A stretch of 8,163 nt of DNA from assembly GCA_002479715.1 (NCBI GenBank), contig DLOT01000084.1, positions 6,327 through 14,489 on the forward strand, given 5' to 3'. This DNA is from Ruminococcus sp. UBA7477. Lineage in GTDB: Bacteria > Bacillota > Clostridia > Oscillospirales > Ruminococcaceae. The translations under genes were made by a program, and so were the position numbers. The stretch's first letter is position 1. Each line of letters starts with the position of its first letter. Under the pieces are notes generated by a model that was not told where the DNA came from, searched no databases, and saw only the letters and a program-made list of their open reading frames with translations. Shown here in pieces: positions 1 to 5,378 of this stretch.

Positions 1-385
1 ACTGCGGCTCGGCGATGACGAAATCACATATTGGCTTTGAAAAGATCGTCAGAGCAACAGTGGCAGCAAAGCCGACAAAGAAAAAGAATGTTATTGCCGC
101 CGCCCGCAGCCGCCTGGCATCGGAATATCTGCCCAGAGCAAGACTTTCGGCTGTCAGCTTGGCAACAGCGGGAGGAATGCCGGAAACGGTGATGGCATAG
201 ACCGGCATAAAGATAGAATATGCCGATGAAAAGTAGGCCATGCCGCTGCCGCCGAGCAGATGCGCGAGAGGTACACGATAGATCATACCGATAATTTTGG
301 TTACAAAAACGGTCGCTATCAGTATAACACTGCCGATCAGGAAGCTTTGACTGCCGCGGCTTTTGTTTTTTTGATATTTAATAAT
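1..385 (-). CDS. spoVB: SpoVB-like MOP/MATE-superfamily flippase, N-terminal part
   Basis: This is the first 128 codons of a polytopic membrane protein that continues past the left edge. Reading the minus strand, residues 14-30 or so form a first membrane helix, followed by a conserved basic segment (TKIIGMIYRVPLAHLLGG), a second helix, then ITVSGIPPAVAKLTAE. That order (short polar N-terminus, helix, GxIYR, LxGxxG, xxGIPxAxxKLxAE) is the start of the SpoVB / polysaccharide-flippase family. SpoVB acts in the mother cell on spore cortex lipid intermediates. An in-frame TGA at 389-391 bounds the start. No ATG, GTG or TTG lies ahead of the first helix. ATT at 383-385 sits 8 nt after GGAG, so I use it. 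A second ATT follows at 380-382. The divergent neighbour is spoIIID, which supports a sporulation role. A MurJ-like or generic lipid-linked sugar flippase cannot be excluded from 128 residues. Confidence 0.72.
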   Translation of the reverse strand, partial: MIKYQKNKSRGSQSFLIGSVILIATVFVTKIIGMIYRVPLAHLLGGSGMAYFSSAYSIFMPVYAITVSGIPPAVAKLTAESLALGRYSDARRLRAAAITFFFFVGFAATVALTIFSKPICDFVIAEPQ

Positions 386-393
386 GTATCACA

Positions 394-397
394 CTCC
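394..397 (-). promoter_or_regulatory. Ribosome binding site pointing to an ATT start
   Basis: On the minus strand GGAG (within GCGGAGTG) precedes ATT at 385-383 by 8 nt. No ATG, GTG or TTG lies at a usable distance in the open frame, so this site decides the unusual start of the SpoVB-like gene. Confidence 0.45.
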
Positions 398-418
398 GCA
401 GTCTATAACTTATGGTAA

Positions 419-446
419 ATTTTATGCAAGCAACAGGCCTTTATGC
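419..446 (-). promoter_or_regulatory. Sigma-E-like promoter of the SpoVB-like gene
   Basis: On the minus strand GCATAAA (446-440) and CATAAAAT (426-419) are separated by 13 bp. The sigma-E consensus of Bacillus is about GCATATT, 13-15 bp, CATACAAT; the match is 5/7 and 7/8. Transcription would start near 411, giving a leader of about 26 nt that contains the GGAG at 397-394. spoVB is a sigma-E gene in Bacillus subtilis, so position and class agree. The AT-rich sequence makes chance matches possible. Confidence 0.4.
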
Positions 447-505
447 GAAAAAATTTTCAGAATGATACAAGCAGCCTCCGCATATAAATTGACTATAAAC
501 ATAAT

Positions 506-510
506 GGGAG
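506..510 (+). promoter_or_regulatory. Ribosome binding site that fixes the spoIIID start at GTG 519
   Basis: GGGAG at 506-510 is 8 nt ahead of GTG 519-521. The ATG at 504-506 overlaps this site and has no ribosome binding site of its own. The frame stays open back to 384, but that extension matches nothing in SpoIIID. Confidence 0.65.
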
Positions 511-518
511 TGAGAGCT

Positions 519-782
519 GTGACCCCTTTAGACAAGGAGCGACCCGTAATCTTAGGAGAATACATAGTAAAAGATAAAGCAACCGTCAGAGCCGCGGCAA
601 AGCAATTCGGAATAAGCAAAAGCACAGTACATAAAGACGTTTCACAGAGGCTCGAGAAGCTGGACCCTGAGCTTTTTTTTAAAGTCAAGGAGGTTTTGGA
701 TGAAAACAAAGCGCAGCGGCATATCCGCGGCGGCATGGCTACTAAAGAAAAGTATGCTAAAAAAAGAAAAGAAGAAAAATAG
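519..782 (+). CDS. spoIIID: SpoIIID, sporulation DNA-binding transcription regulator
   Basis: SpoIIID is a small mother-cell DNA-binding protein that switches the programme from sigma-E to sigma-K by repressing some sigma-E genes and activating sigK. The 87-residue product has the whole family pattern: an N-terminal LGEYIVKDKATVRAAAKQFG, a helix-turn-helix at about residues 22-44 with SKSTVHKD as the recognition helix, and the C-terminal RHIRGGMATKEKY basic segment (67-79). Bacillus SpoIIID is 93 residues with the same blocks (SKSTVHKD, RHLRGGEATKLKY). The start is GTG 519, chosen from the GGGAG 8 nt upstream. A possible sigma-E -10 (CATATAAA at 481-488) has only a poor -35, so I do not call that promoter. 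The gene ends in a Lys/Glu-rich tail and is followed directly by a terminator hairpin. Confidence 0.93.
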   Translation: MTPLDKERPVILGEYIVKDKATVRAAAKQFGISKSTVHKDVSQRLEKLDPELFFKVKEVLDENKAQRHIRGGMATKEKYAKKRKEEK

Positions 783-822
783 CAAATCGGGGCGGGGAAG
801 AAAGTTTCTCCGCTCTTTTGCT
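781..822 (+). terminator. Terminator after spoIIID
   Basis: GCGGGGAA (792-799) pairs with TTCTCCGC (806-813), 8 bp with one G-U, around a 6-nt loop, and is followed by TCTTTT. An outer AGCAAA/TTTGCT pair (781-786/817-822) can lengthen the stem. It starts immediately after the spoIIID stop codon. The -35 of the next promoter (822-827) abuts it. Confidence 0.6.
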
Positions 823-850
823 TGCCTTTCGGAAAGAAATGTGATATAAT
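822..850 (+). promoter_or_regulatory. Sigma-A promoter of proC, extended -10
   Basis: TTGCCT (822-827), 17 bp, TATAAT (845-850) with TGA just before the -10, which makes an extended -10. Predicted start is near 857, leaving a leader of about 30 nt with GAAGGG (871-876) before ATG 889. The -10 lies in a near-palindrome, TATAAT-AC-ATTATA (845-858). Confidence 0.75.
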
Positions 851-888
851 ACATTATATATACTTTTTCCGAAGGGATATGTTGTATC

Positions 889-1713
889 ATGATAAACGTT
901 GGGTTCATCGGTGCGGGCAATATGGGAAGCGCCATAATGAAGGGCATCGAAAAAAGCGAGATAGGCAGAAATGTCGCTCTTTTCGTCTACGACTGTGACG
1001 CGGCCAAGACGGAAGCTCTTTCGTCAATAGGGGTTACCGCCTGTGAAAGTGCCGCAGAGGTATTTGAAAGATGCAGCTATGTGGTTCCGGCGGTCAAGCC
1101 TCAGCAGCTGGATGATGTTCTTAAACAGGTATCGGGCTGTGTCAGAAGCGATACTGTTATAGTTTCCATATGCGCCGGGATCTCCGACGAGTATATTGCC
1201 TCAAGAACGATAGACGGCGCAAAGGTCGTATTGGTAATGCCCAATACGCCGCTTCTTATCGGCGAAGGCGCAACAGCTCTTTCGCGCTGCGAAACCGTTA
1301 CCGATGAGGAATTTGAGTTTGTCTGCAAGATCTTTGCTTCTTGCGGCGAGGTAGCTGTTATCGATAAGAGCAAGATGAAAGAGATAATAGCGATAAACGG
1401 CTCGTCACCGGCATTTATCTATTATTTTACAAAGGCGTTTATTGATTACGCCGAGGCGGTCGGTATTGACCGTGAAGCTGCGACAAAGCTTTTTGCCAAA
1501 ACGCTGACAGGCTCTGCTAAGATGATAACCGACAGCGGACACTCCATTGAGGAGCTTATCAAAATGGTTTCGTCCAAAGGCGGAACAACAATAGCAGGGC
1601 TTGAAAAGCTGGGCGACGGACGGCTGACCGAGGCCGTGGCAGACTGCTGCAAGGCTTGTACAAACAGGGCTTATGAGCTGGCTGAGATCGCACAGGGGAG
1701 CCGTAAGGAATAA
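889..1713 (+). CDS. proC: Pyrroline-5-carboxylate reductase
   Basis: ProC reduces 1-pyrroline-5-carboxylate to L-proline with NAD(P)H in the cytoplasm, the last step of proline synthesis. The 274-residue product has the usual family length. Residues 5-15 (GFIGAGNMGSA) are the Rossmann dinucleotide loop GxGxxG. AVKPQQ (68-73), SICAGIS (93-99) and MPNTP (117-121) are family blocks. The C-terminal helical dimer domain begins at AINGSSPAF (168-176) and includes SKGGTTIAGLEKL (229-241). Two departures stand out: N170 where AISGSSPA is usual, and K230 where the family usually has Pro (CSPGGTT). The ATG start has GAAGGG 12 nt upstream, slightly far, but the N-terminus aligns exactly with known ProC. 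It leads a two-gene operon with the DUF624-type gene 15 bp downstream. Confidence 0.93.
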   Translation: MINVGFIGAGNMGSAIMKGIEKSEIGRNVALFVYDCDAAKTEALSSIGVTACESAAEVFERCSYVVPAVKPQQLDDVLKQVSGCVRSDTVIVSICAGISDEYIASRTIDGAKVVLVMPNTPLLIGEGATALSRCETVTDEEFEFVCKIFASCGEVAVIDKSKMKEIIAINGSSPAFIYYFTKAFIDYAEAVGIDREAATKLFAKTLTGSAKMITDSGHSIEELIKMVSSKGGTTIAGLEKLGDGRLTEAVADCCKACTNRAYELAEIAQGSRKE

Positions 1714-1728
1714 AGAGAGGAAATTTAA

Positions 1729-2619
1729 ATGGGACTTTTTACAAACTATAATAATGCGGGAAGCGGTGTTCCTAAAATGCCGCAGGAAAAGCGCGGCTTT
1801 TTTAAATTCATGGAGGTTTTCGGCAGACACTTCTGGGATCTTGTTATGATCAATCTCCTGTACATCCTGTTCTGTATTCCTATTATAACATTTGGCCCTG
1901 CAACAGCCGGCCTTATCAAGGTTACGAGGAATTATTCGCAGGAGAGAAGCTGTTTTATGTTCCACGACTTTTGGCGCACCTTCAAAAGCACATTCAAGCA
2001 GTCGTTTGTTATGGGGCTTATTGATCTGTTCCTGGTTTTCTGGGCAGGTGTCATGATAAGCTTTTATTACAGCTTTTCCAAGGTATATCCTATAGGAAAG
2101 CTTTTGCTTGTTATTTCTATAAGCCTTTTGCTGATAATTTATCTAATGCATTATTATATCTATATCATGATCGTTTCGACAAACCTGAAAATGAAGCAGA
2201 TCATCAAAAATGCTTTCCTCCTGACAAGCCTTGGAATCAAGCAGACACTTGCGTCGTTTTTCTCGATACTGGGCGTTTTGGTCATAATGCTTTTGATTTT
2301 GCTGACTGCTACAAATGCCGGTCTTATAATTGATCTTGTGATCTTTTCGGGTCTGCTGTTCTCGTTCAGCGCATTTGTCGTTTGCTATAACTGTTACCCG
2401 ATCGTCAGAAAGTATGTCATTCAGCCATACTATGACACAAGGGGAGAAAGCAACCCCGAATATGACTATTTAAGACCTGTCGATGAAGGAGATGCGATTT
2501 TTGAAGACAAGGGCGGTAAGGAAGCGCCTATAGTTATGCCAAAGGGAGAGCGAAAGAGAAATAAGGGTGGCAGCTCGAGCGGTTCAAAGCCCAAAGGCGG
2601 CGGAAAGAGAATATCATAA
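1729..2619 (+). CDS. YesL/DUF624-type membrane protein
   Basis: This 296-residue integral membrane protein has about five hydrophobic helices, at roughly 38-58, 98-118, 124-150, 176-196 and 198-220. The first helix and what follows (FWDLVMINLLYILFCIPIITFGPATAGLIKV) are typical of the YesL/DUF624 family, which often sits beside sugar-utilisation genes in Firmicutes and has no settled biochemical role. That family is usually near 200-220 residues. Here a soluble tail of about 75 residues follows, acidic first, then Gly/Ser/Lys/Arg-rich and very basic from about 270 to the end. The ribosome binding site AGAGG (1716-1720) lies 8 nt before ATG and only 3 nt after the proC stop, so the two genes are probably one transcript. 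The functional tie to proline synthesis is unknown. Family call is from sequence style; function is not assigned. Confidence 0.75.
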   Translation: MGLFTNYNNAGSGVPKMPQEKRGFFKFMEVFGRHFWDLVMINLLYILFCIPIITFGPATAGLIKVTRNYSQERSCFMFHDFWRTFKSTFKQSFVMGLIDLFLVFWAGVMISFYYSFSKVYPIGKLLLVISISLLLIIYLMHYYIYIMIVSTNLKMKQIIKNAFLLTSLGIKQTLASFFSILGVLVIMLLILLTATNAGLIIDLVIFSGLLFSFSAFVVCYNCYPIVRKYVIQPYYDTRGESNPEYDYLRPVDEGDAIFEDKGGKEAPIVMPKGERKRNKGGSSSGSKPKGGGKRIS

Positions 2620-2629
2620 GTTCAGAAAC

Positions 2630-2668
2630 AAACAGACGGGATGTCGCTTTTGCCCATCCCGTCTGTTT
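2630..2668. terminator. Two-way terminator between the DUF624 gene and the GH16 gene
   Basis: A perfect 14-bp inverted repeat (AAACAGACGGGATG at 2630-2643 and its complement at 2655-2668) surrounds an 11-nt loop. It is followed by TTTTATAAT on the plus strand region and by TTTGTTTC on the minus strand. It lies between two convergent genes and can end both operons. Confidence 0.9.
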
Positions 2669-2686
2669 TATAATACTTATTTGCTG

Positions 2687-4138
2687 TTATGAGATCTCCT
2701 CGACTCTGACGTTTTGAATGTATACGGTTGCTGTTTCTCCGTATTTACCGAGGTTGAATTCAAGACGTCCGTTATTGTCGTCCTTCTCCGTCATTTCAAA
2801 CTCAAATGTATAGGTTTTCATTTCGGTGGTTATAGCCTGTGTGGTATCAGGCAGATATCTGCCCCATCCGGCGGTCGGAGCGGAAACGCAAACAACGATG
2901 TTTCTTGCCTCGTCAGCCTTGGCGTCAAAGGAAACACGGTACTTCTTGCCCTTTATCATCGGAAGACCGGGCTGGAACATCTGAACAGAGTATTCCTGAG
3001 ATCCCGCGTCAGTCGATGATACGATCAGAGTGTTGTCCTTGATCTCGGCTGCTCCTGCTCCGCCCTCAGCAAGATAGAAGGTCCATTGCTTGTCGTCAGA
3101 GAGATCTTCGGCTTGTGAGAAATCGCCGTTGATTATGTAGTTGCCTGTTTCATCAGGGTCACGGTAAAGCTTTTCAGGCTTTTTAACATCAGTGTCATAT
3201 TCGGACTTCTGATATACTCTCACATAATCGATCTCAAATTCTGCCTTGTCAAAGTCAGTTGTTTCGTCAGGGTCGCCGGGCCAGTTGCCGCCGACCGCGA
3301 GGTTCATCTGAACGAAAAATGGTTGATCGAAGGGCGCGGGGTAGGGCTTGTCTTGTTCTCCCTCAACGGCTGAGAACCAGTCGTTTGCCGAATGATAAAG
3401 CTCGCCGTCGATATACCAACGGATTTCTCCCGGCTCCCACTCAACGCTGTATTCGTGAAAATCGTCTGCAAATGTTCCGCTTTCCAAAACGACTTTACCC
3501 TGCTGTTCGCCGTGAGGCTCACCATAGTGAAGCGTTCCGTATGCAATATTGGTCGCGCTGCCGAGGACCTCCATAATGTCTATCTCGCCGCATTTAGGCC
3601 ACTGCCCGTATTTGCCTTCGTCCTGAGGCATCATCCATATCGCAGGCCAGAGTCCCTGTCCTTCGGGAACCTTTGCGCTGACAACTACCTTTCCGTATGT
3701 GAAATCGGCCTTGTTCTGTGAGTTGACCTTGCCGGAAGTGTATCCCGTTGCATTTCCGCTTTCAACCTTTATTGCCTTCAGAACCAGCTTTCCGTCGCGT
3801 ATAAAGATATTGTCATCAGAATCGGTGTAAGCCTGAAGCTCGTTGTTTGTCCATCCCGGATCGCGGATCTCACGGGTCCAGATATCCTCATTAAGAGAGT
3901 CGCCGTCAAACTCGTCGCTCCAAAGAAGCTGGTATCCTTCTTCGGTATCAGGTTCTGAGCTGTCCGGTGCAGAGCTTTCTTCAGGCAGGCTGTCGCTTGA
4001 AGAATCTGCGGTGCTGTCTGCTGCCGAGCTTTGGGGAGCCGATGACGGTGCGCTGCTGTCGTTATTTCCGCAGGCTGACAAAAGACTTCCTGCAATTGCC
4101 AATGCCGTCACAGCGGATAACAGTTTTTTCGTGTTCAT
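2687..4138 (-). CDS. Lipoprotein GH16 laminarinase (beta-1,3-glucanase) with C-terminal CBM4/9-like domain
   Basis: This predicted surface enzyme hydrolyses internal bonds of beta-1,3- or mixed beta-1,3/1,4-glucan. Of 483 residues, 1-22 are a signal peptide (KK, hydrophobic core, LSAC lipobox) and C23 would be lipidated. Residues 24-67 are a Ser/Asp/Pro-rich linker. The GH16 domain spans about 69-310: WSDEFDGDSLN, WTNNELQAY, GLWPAIWMM (162-170), and the catalytic block GEIDIMEVLG with E185 as nucleophile, D187 as helper and E190 as acid/base. The extra Met in EIDIME is typical of laminarinases rather than lichenases. WYIDG and NLAVGGNWPGDP follow. Residues 333-483 (NYIINGDFS onward, ending VYIQNVRVEE) form a beta-sandwich like CBM4/9 carbohydrate-binding modules. 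AAGGAGGAA (4152-4144) precedes the ATG by 5 nt. It is second in an operon, 19 bp after the GH5 gene. Exact substrate is inferred. Confidence 0.9.
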   Translation of the reverse strand: MNTKKLLSAVTALAIAGSLLSACGNNDSSAPSSAPQSSAADSTADSSSDSLPEESSAPDSSEPDTEEGYQLLWSDEFDGDSLNEDIWTREIRDPGWTNNELQAYTDSDDNIFIRDGKLVLKAIKVESGNATGYTSGKVNSQNKADFTYGKVVVSAKVPEGQGLWPAIWMMPQDEGKYGQWPKCGEIDIMEVLGSATNIAYGTLHYGEPHGEQQGKVVLESGTFADDFHEYSVEWEPGEIRWYIDGELYHSANDWFSAVEGEQDKPYPAPFDQPFFVQMNLAVGGNWPGDPDETTDFDKAEFEIDYVRVYQKSEYDTDVKKPEKLYRDPDETGNYIINGDFSQAEDLSDDKQWTFYLAEGGAGAAEIKDNTLIVSSTDAGSQEYSVQMFQPGLPMIKGKKYRVSFDAKADEARNIVVCVSAPTAGWGRYLPDTTQAITTEMKTYTFEFEMTEKDDNNGRLEFNLGKYGETATVYIQNVRVEEIS

Positions 4139-4157
4139 AATAGTTCCTCCTTAAAAT

Positions 4158-5183
4158 TTATAAAAGTGTTTTGATCTTTTCAAATATCGGGGCGTAGTGG
4201 CTGTCTGTTATGCCGAAATCTTTGGATCTGTATGTCCAGATTGCTCTTGCGATATCATACTGAGAGAAAACATCATTAAGGTCTTTCAGCCACTTCAAAG
4301 CGTCTGCACAGTCGGCTCTGTCAATGACTCCGTATTCTCCGCAGTAAAGCGGGACATTCATCTTTTCCGCATAGTCTACAGCCTTTTTGAATGCACTGCG
4401 GATAAATCCGGCATCGGTATTGTCTGAACTGATGAAATCCAAGAACTCGCAGTTTTCTGCCGGCAGATACTTTTCGGAAAGCGCAGCCGCCTGCTTAAAG
4501 CTCAGAGGATAGCCCGACCGGAAATCCTGCGGCATCGTGTCTATCCAGTATGCACCCTGATGCGTGAAAATCAGCGGTTCATAATAGTGAAAGGTGTAGA
4601 CGATGTTTTCGTCAAACGGCTTGCCAAGACGGTCAACAAACAGTACGCTGTTGTTTCTTACGCCGCCTATAATGATCCTTATGCGATCGGCGTGCTTTCT
4701 GATGGCTTTGACCGCACGGAGAGAGATGTCATTCCATTGGTCAGCAACTTCCGTATCAACGACCTCGTTCAAAAGCTCGAAGCAGAGTCTGTTGCTTAAA
4801 TTGCCGTATCTTTTGGCAAGCTCCTCCCAAAGGGAAACAAACTCGTTTTGAAGCTCCGGACTGTCAAAGAAGCTGTTGACTTTGCTGTCGAAAACATATC
4901 CTGCCGTCTTGTGCAGATCAAGGATCATATTGAGCTTGTGCTTTTCGCACCATTCAAGGCATTTGTCAATGCAGCGATATCCGGTCTCAAGGTCTTGCCC
5001 GTCGCTGCTTCTTACAAGTTCATAGTCGATCGGCAGGCGCACATGGTCAACACCCCAGCTTGCGATTTCGGCAATATCGCTTTCGGTTATGAAGCTGTTG
5101 TAGTGCCCGGTGCTATGCTCACATTGAGAAAGCCATCCGCCGAGGTTAACGCCTTTTTTATATCCCGTAAATTCTCTGAGCAT
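4158..5183 (-). CDS. GH5 glucanase, cytoplasmic, CelC-like
   Basis: A 341-residue retaining beta-glucanase with no signal peptide, so probably cytoplasmic. It begins YKKGVNLGGWLSQ and has HVRLPIDY, the acid/base motif ELLNEVVD (E140), FHYYEP (HYY, H199) and the nucleophile motif CGEYGV (E283), then AIWTY (W316). Spacing and wording resemble Clostridium thermocellum CelC (family GH5_37 as I recall it), which cleaves beta-1,4 and mixed-linkage glucan oligomers. The frame could start 15 codons earlier at 5228, but that ATG lacks a ribosome binding site and the added residues are neither hydrophobic nor conserved. The ATG at 5183-5181 has AAAGGA 7 nt upstream, so I use it. It is first in an operon with the GH16 lipoprotein. 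The leader carries a hairpin (5228-5257). A divergent AraC-family gene lies upstream. Confidence 0.9.
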   Translation of the reverse strand: MLREFTGYKKGVNLGGWLSQCEHSTGHYNSFITESDIAEIASWGVDHVRLPIDYELVRSSDGQDLETGYRCIDKCLEWCEKHKLNMILDLHKTAGYVFDSKVNSFFDSPELQNEFVSLWEELAKRYGNLSNRLCFELLNEVVDTEVADQWNDISLRAVKAIRKHADRIRIIIGGVRNNSVLFVDRLGKPFDENIVYTFHYYEPLIFTHQGAYWIDTMPQDFRSGYPLSFKQAAALSEKYLPAENCEFLDFISSDNTDAGFIRSAFKKAVDYAEKMNVPLYCGEYGVIDRADCADALKWLKDLNDVFSQYDIARAIWTYRSKDFGITDSHYAPIFEKIKTLL

Positions 5184-5190
5184 ACTTTTT

Positions 5191-5196
5191 TCCTTT
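5191..5196 (-). promoter_or_regulatory. Ribosome binding site that sets the GH5 start at 5183
   Basis: AAAGGA on the minus strand lies 7 nt before the ATG at 5183-5181. The upstream ATG at 5228 has no purine-rich site. Confidence 0.7.
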
Positions 5197-5227
5197 CCGG
5201 TTTGATTTGTTACGGCTTTTGCGGCCA

Positions 5228-5257
5228 TAAGAGCAAACAGCGCTGAAATCGCTCTTA
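5228..5257 (-). promoter_or_regulatory. Inverted repeat / hairpin in the GH5 leader
   Basis: TAAGAGC (5228-5234) and its exact complement GCTCTTA (5251-5257) enclose 16 bp centred on the palindrome AGCGCT (5239-5244). In the GH5 transcript the stem can grow to 9 pairs by a G-U and an A-U. No T-run follows, so it is not a simple terminator. It is 44 nt upstream of the chosen start, between the likely promoter and the gene, and may be an operator or a leader RNA structure. Function is inferred. Confidence 0.45.
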
Positions 5258-5262
5258 GGACG

Positions 5263-5292
5263 TATATAGCCTTATTTGTTTAACCAACTTAA
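5263..5292 (-). promoter_or_regulatory. Possible GH5-GH16 operon promoter
   Basis: On the minus strand TTAAGT (5292-5287), 18 bp, TATATA (5268-5263). The -35 is poor, as expected of an activator-dependent promoter. A competing extended -10, TGATATCAT (5300-5292), overlaps the region. I cannot choose between them. Confidence 0.25.
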
Positions 5293-5310
5293 TGATATCA
5301 CATCTAAAAT

Positions 5311-5340
5311 ATAAAAATATCTTTTTGATTGCATTTTTAT
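5311..5340. repeat. Inverted repeat over the AraC-family gene promoter
   Basis: ATAAAAAT (5311-5318) and ATTTTTAT (5333-5340) are exact complements separated by 14 bp. The right arm overlaps the -35 of the regulator gene (5329-5334). It could be an autoregulatory operator, but short AT-rich repeats are common here. Confidence 0.3.
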
Positions 5341-5357
5341 CGTAATAATGATATAAT
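5329..5357 (+). promoter_or_regulatory. Promoter of the AraC-family gene
   Basis: TTGCAT (5329-5334), 17 bp, TATAAT (5352-5357), preceded by TGA for an extended -10. Transcription would start near 5364, just before GGGGG at 5366-5370, leaving a leader of only about 15 nt before the TTG start. Confidence 0.65.
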
Positions 5358-5365
5358 CAAAATGT

Positions 5366-5370
5366 GGGGG
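5366..5370 (+). promoter_or_regulatory. Ribosome binding site that sets the AraC-family start at TTG 5379
   Basis: GGGGG is 8 nt before TTG 5379. The frame could open at GTG 5364, but that codon overlaps this site and sits at the predicted transcription start. Confidence 0.5.
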
Positions 5371-5378
5371 CGATAATT

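Noticed and set aside
402..429. TTGCAT, 16 bp, TATAGA as a sigma-A promoter for the SpoVB-like gene
   Set aside because: Transcription would begin near 395, removing the ribosome binding site at 397-394 from the message.
460..488. Sigma-E promoter for spoIIID (CATATAAA at 481-488)
   Set aside because: The -10 is fair but no -35 at the right spacing is better than chance.
384..518. Upstream extension of the spoIIID frame (45 extra codons from ATG 384)
   Set aside because: It does not resemble SpoIIID, has no ribosome binding site, and overlaps the flippase start and promoter. The family N-terminus begins after GTG 519.
1405..1965. 186-codon open frame antisense to proC and the DUF624 gene
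   Set aside because: It lies opposite two well-supported genes and shows no recognisable family; it is a shadow of their codon use.
3259..3576. Arg-rich open frames antisense to the GH16 gene
   Set aside because: Composition follows from the complement of the GH16 coding sequence; no ribosome binding site or family.
5184..5228. 15-residue N-terminal extension of GH5 as a signal peptide
   Set aside because: The extra residues are polar, with no hydrophobic core, and the upstream ATG has no ribosome binding site.
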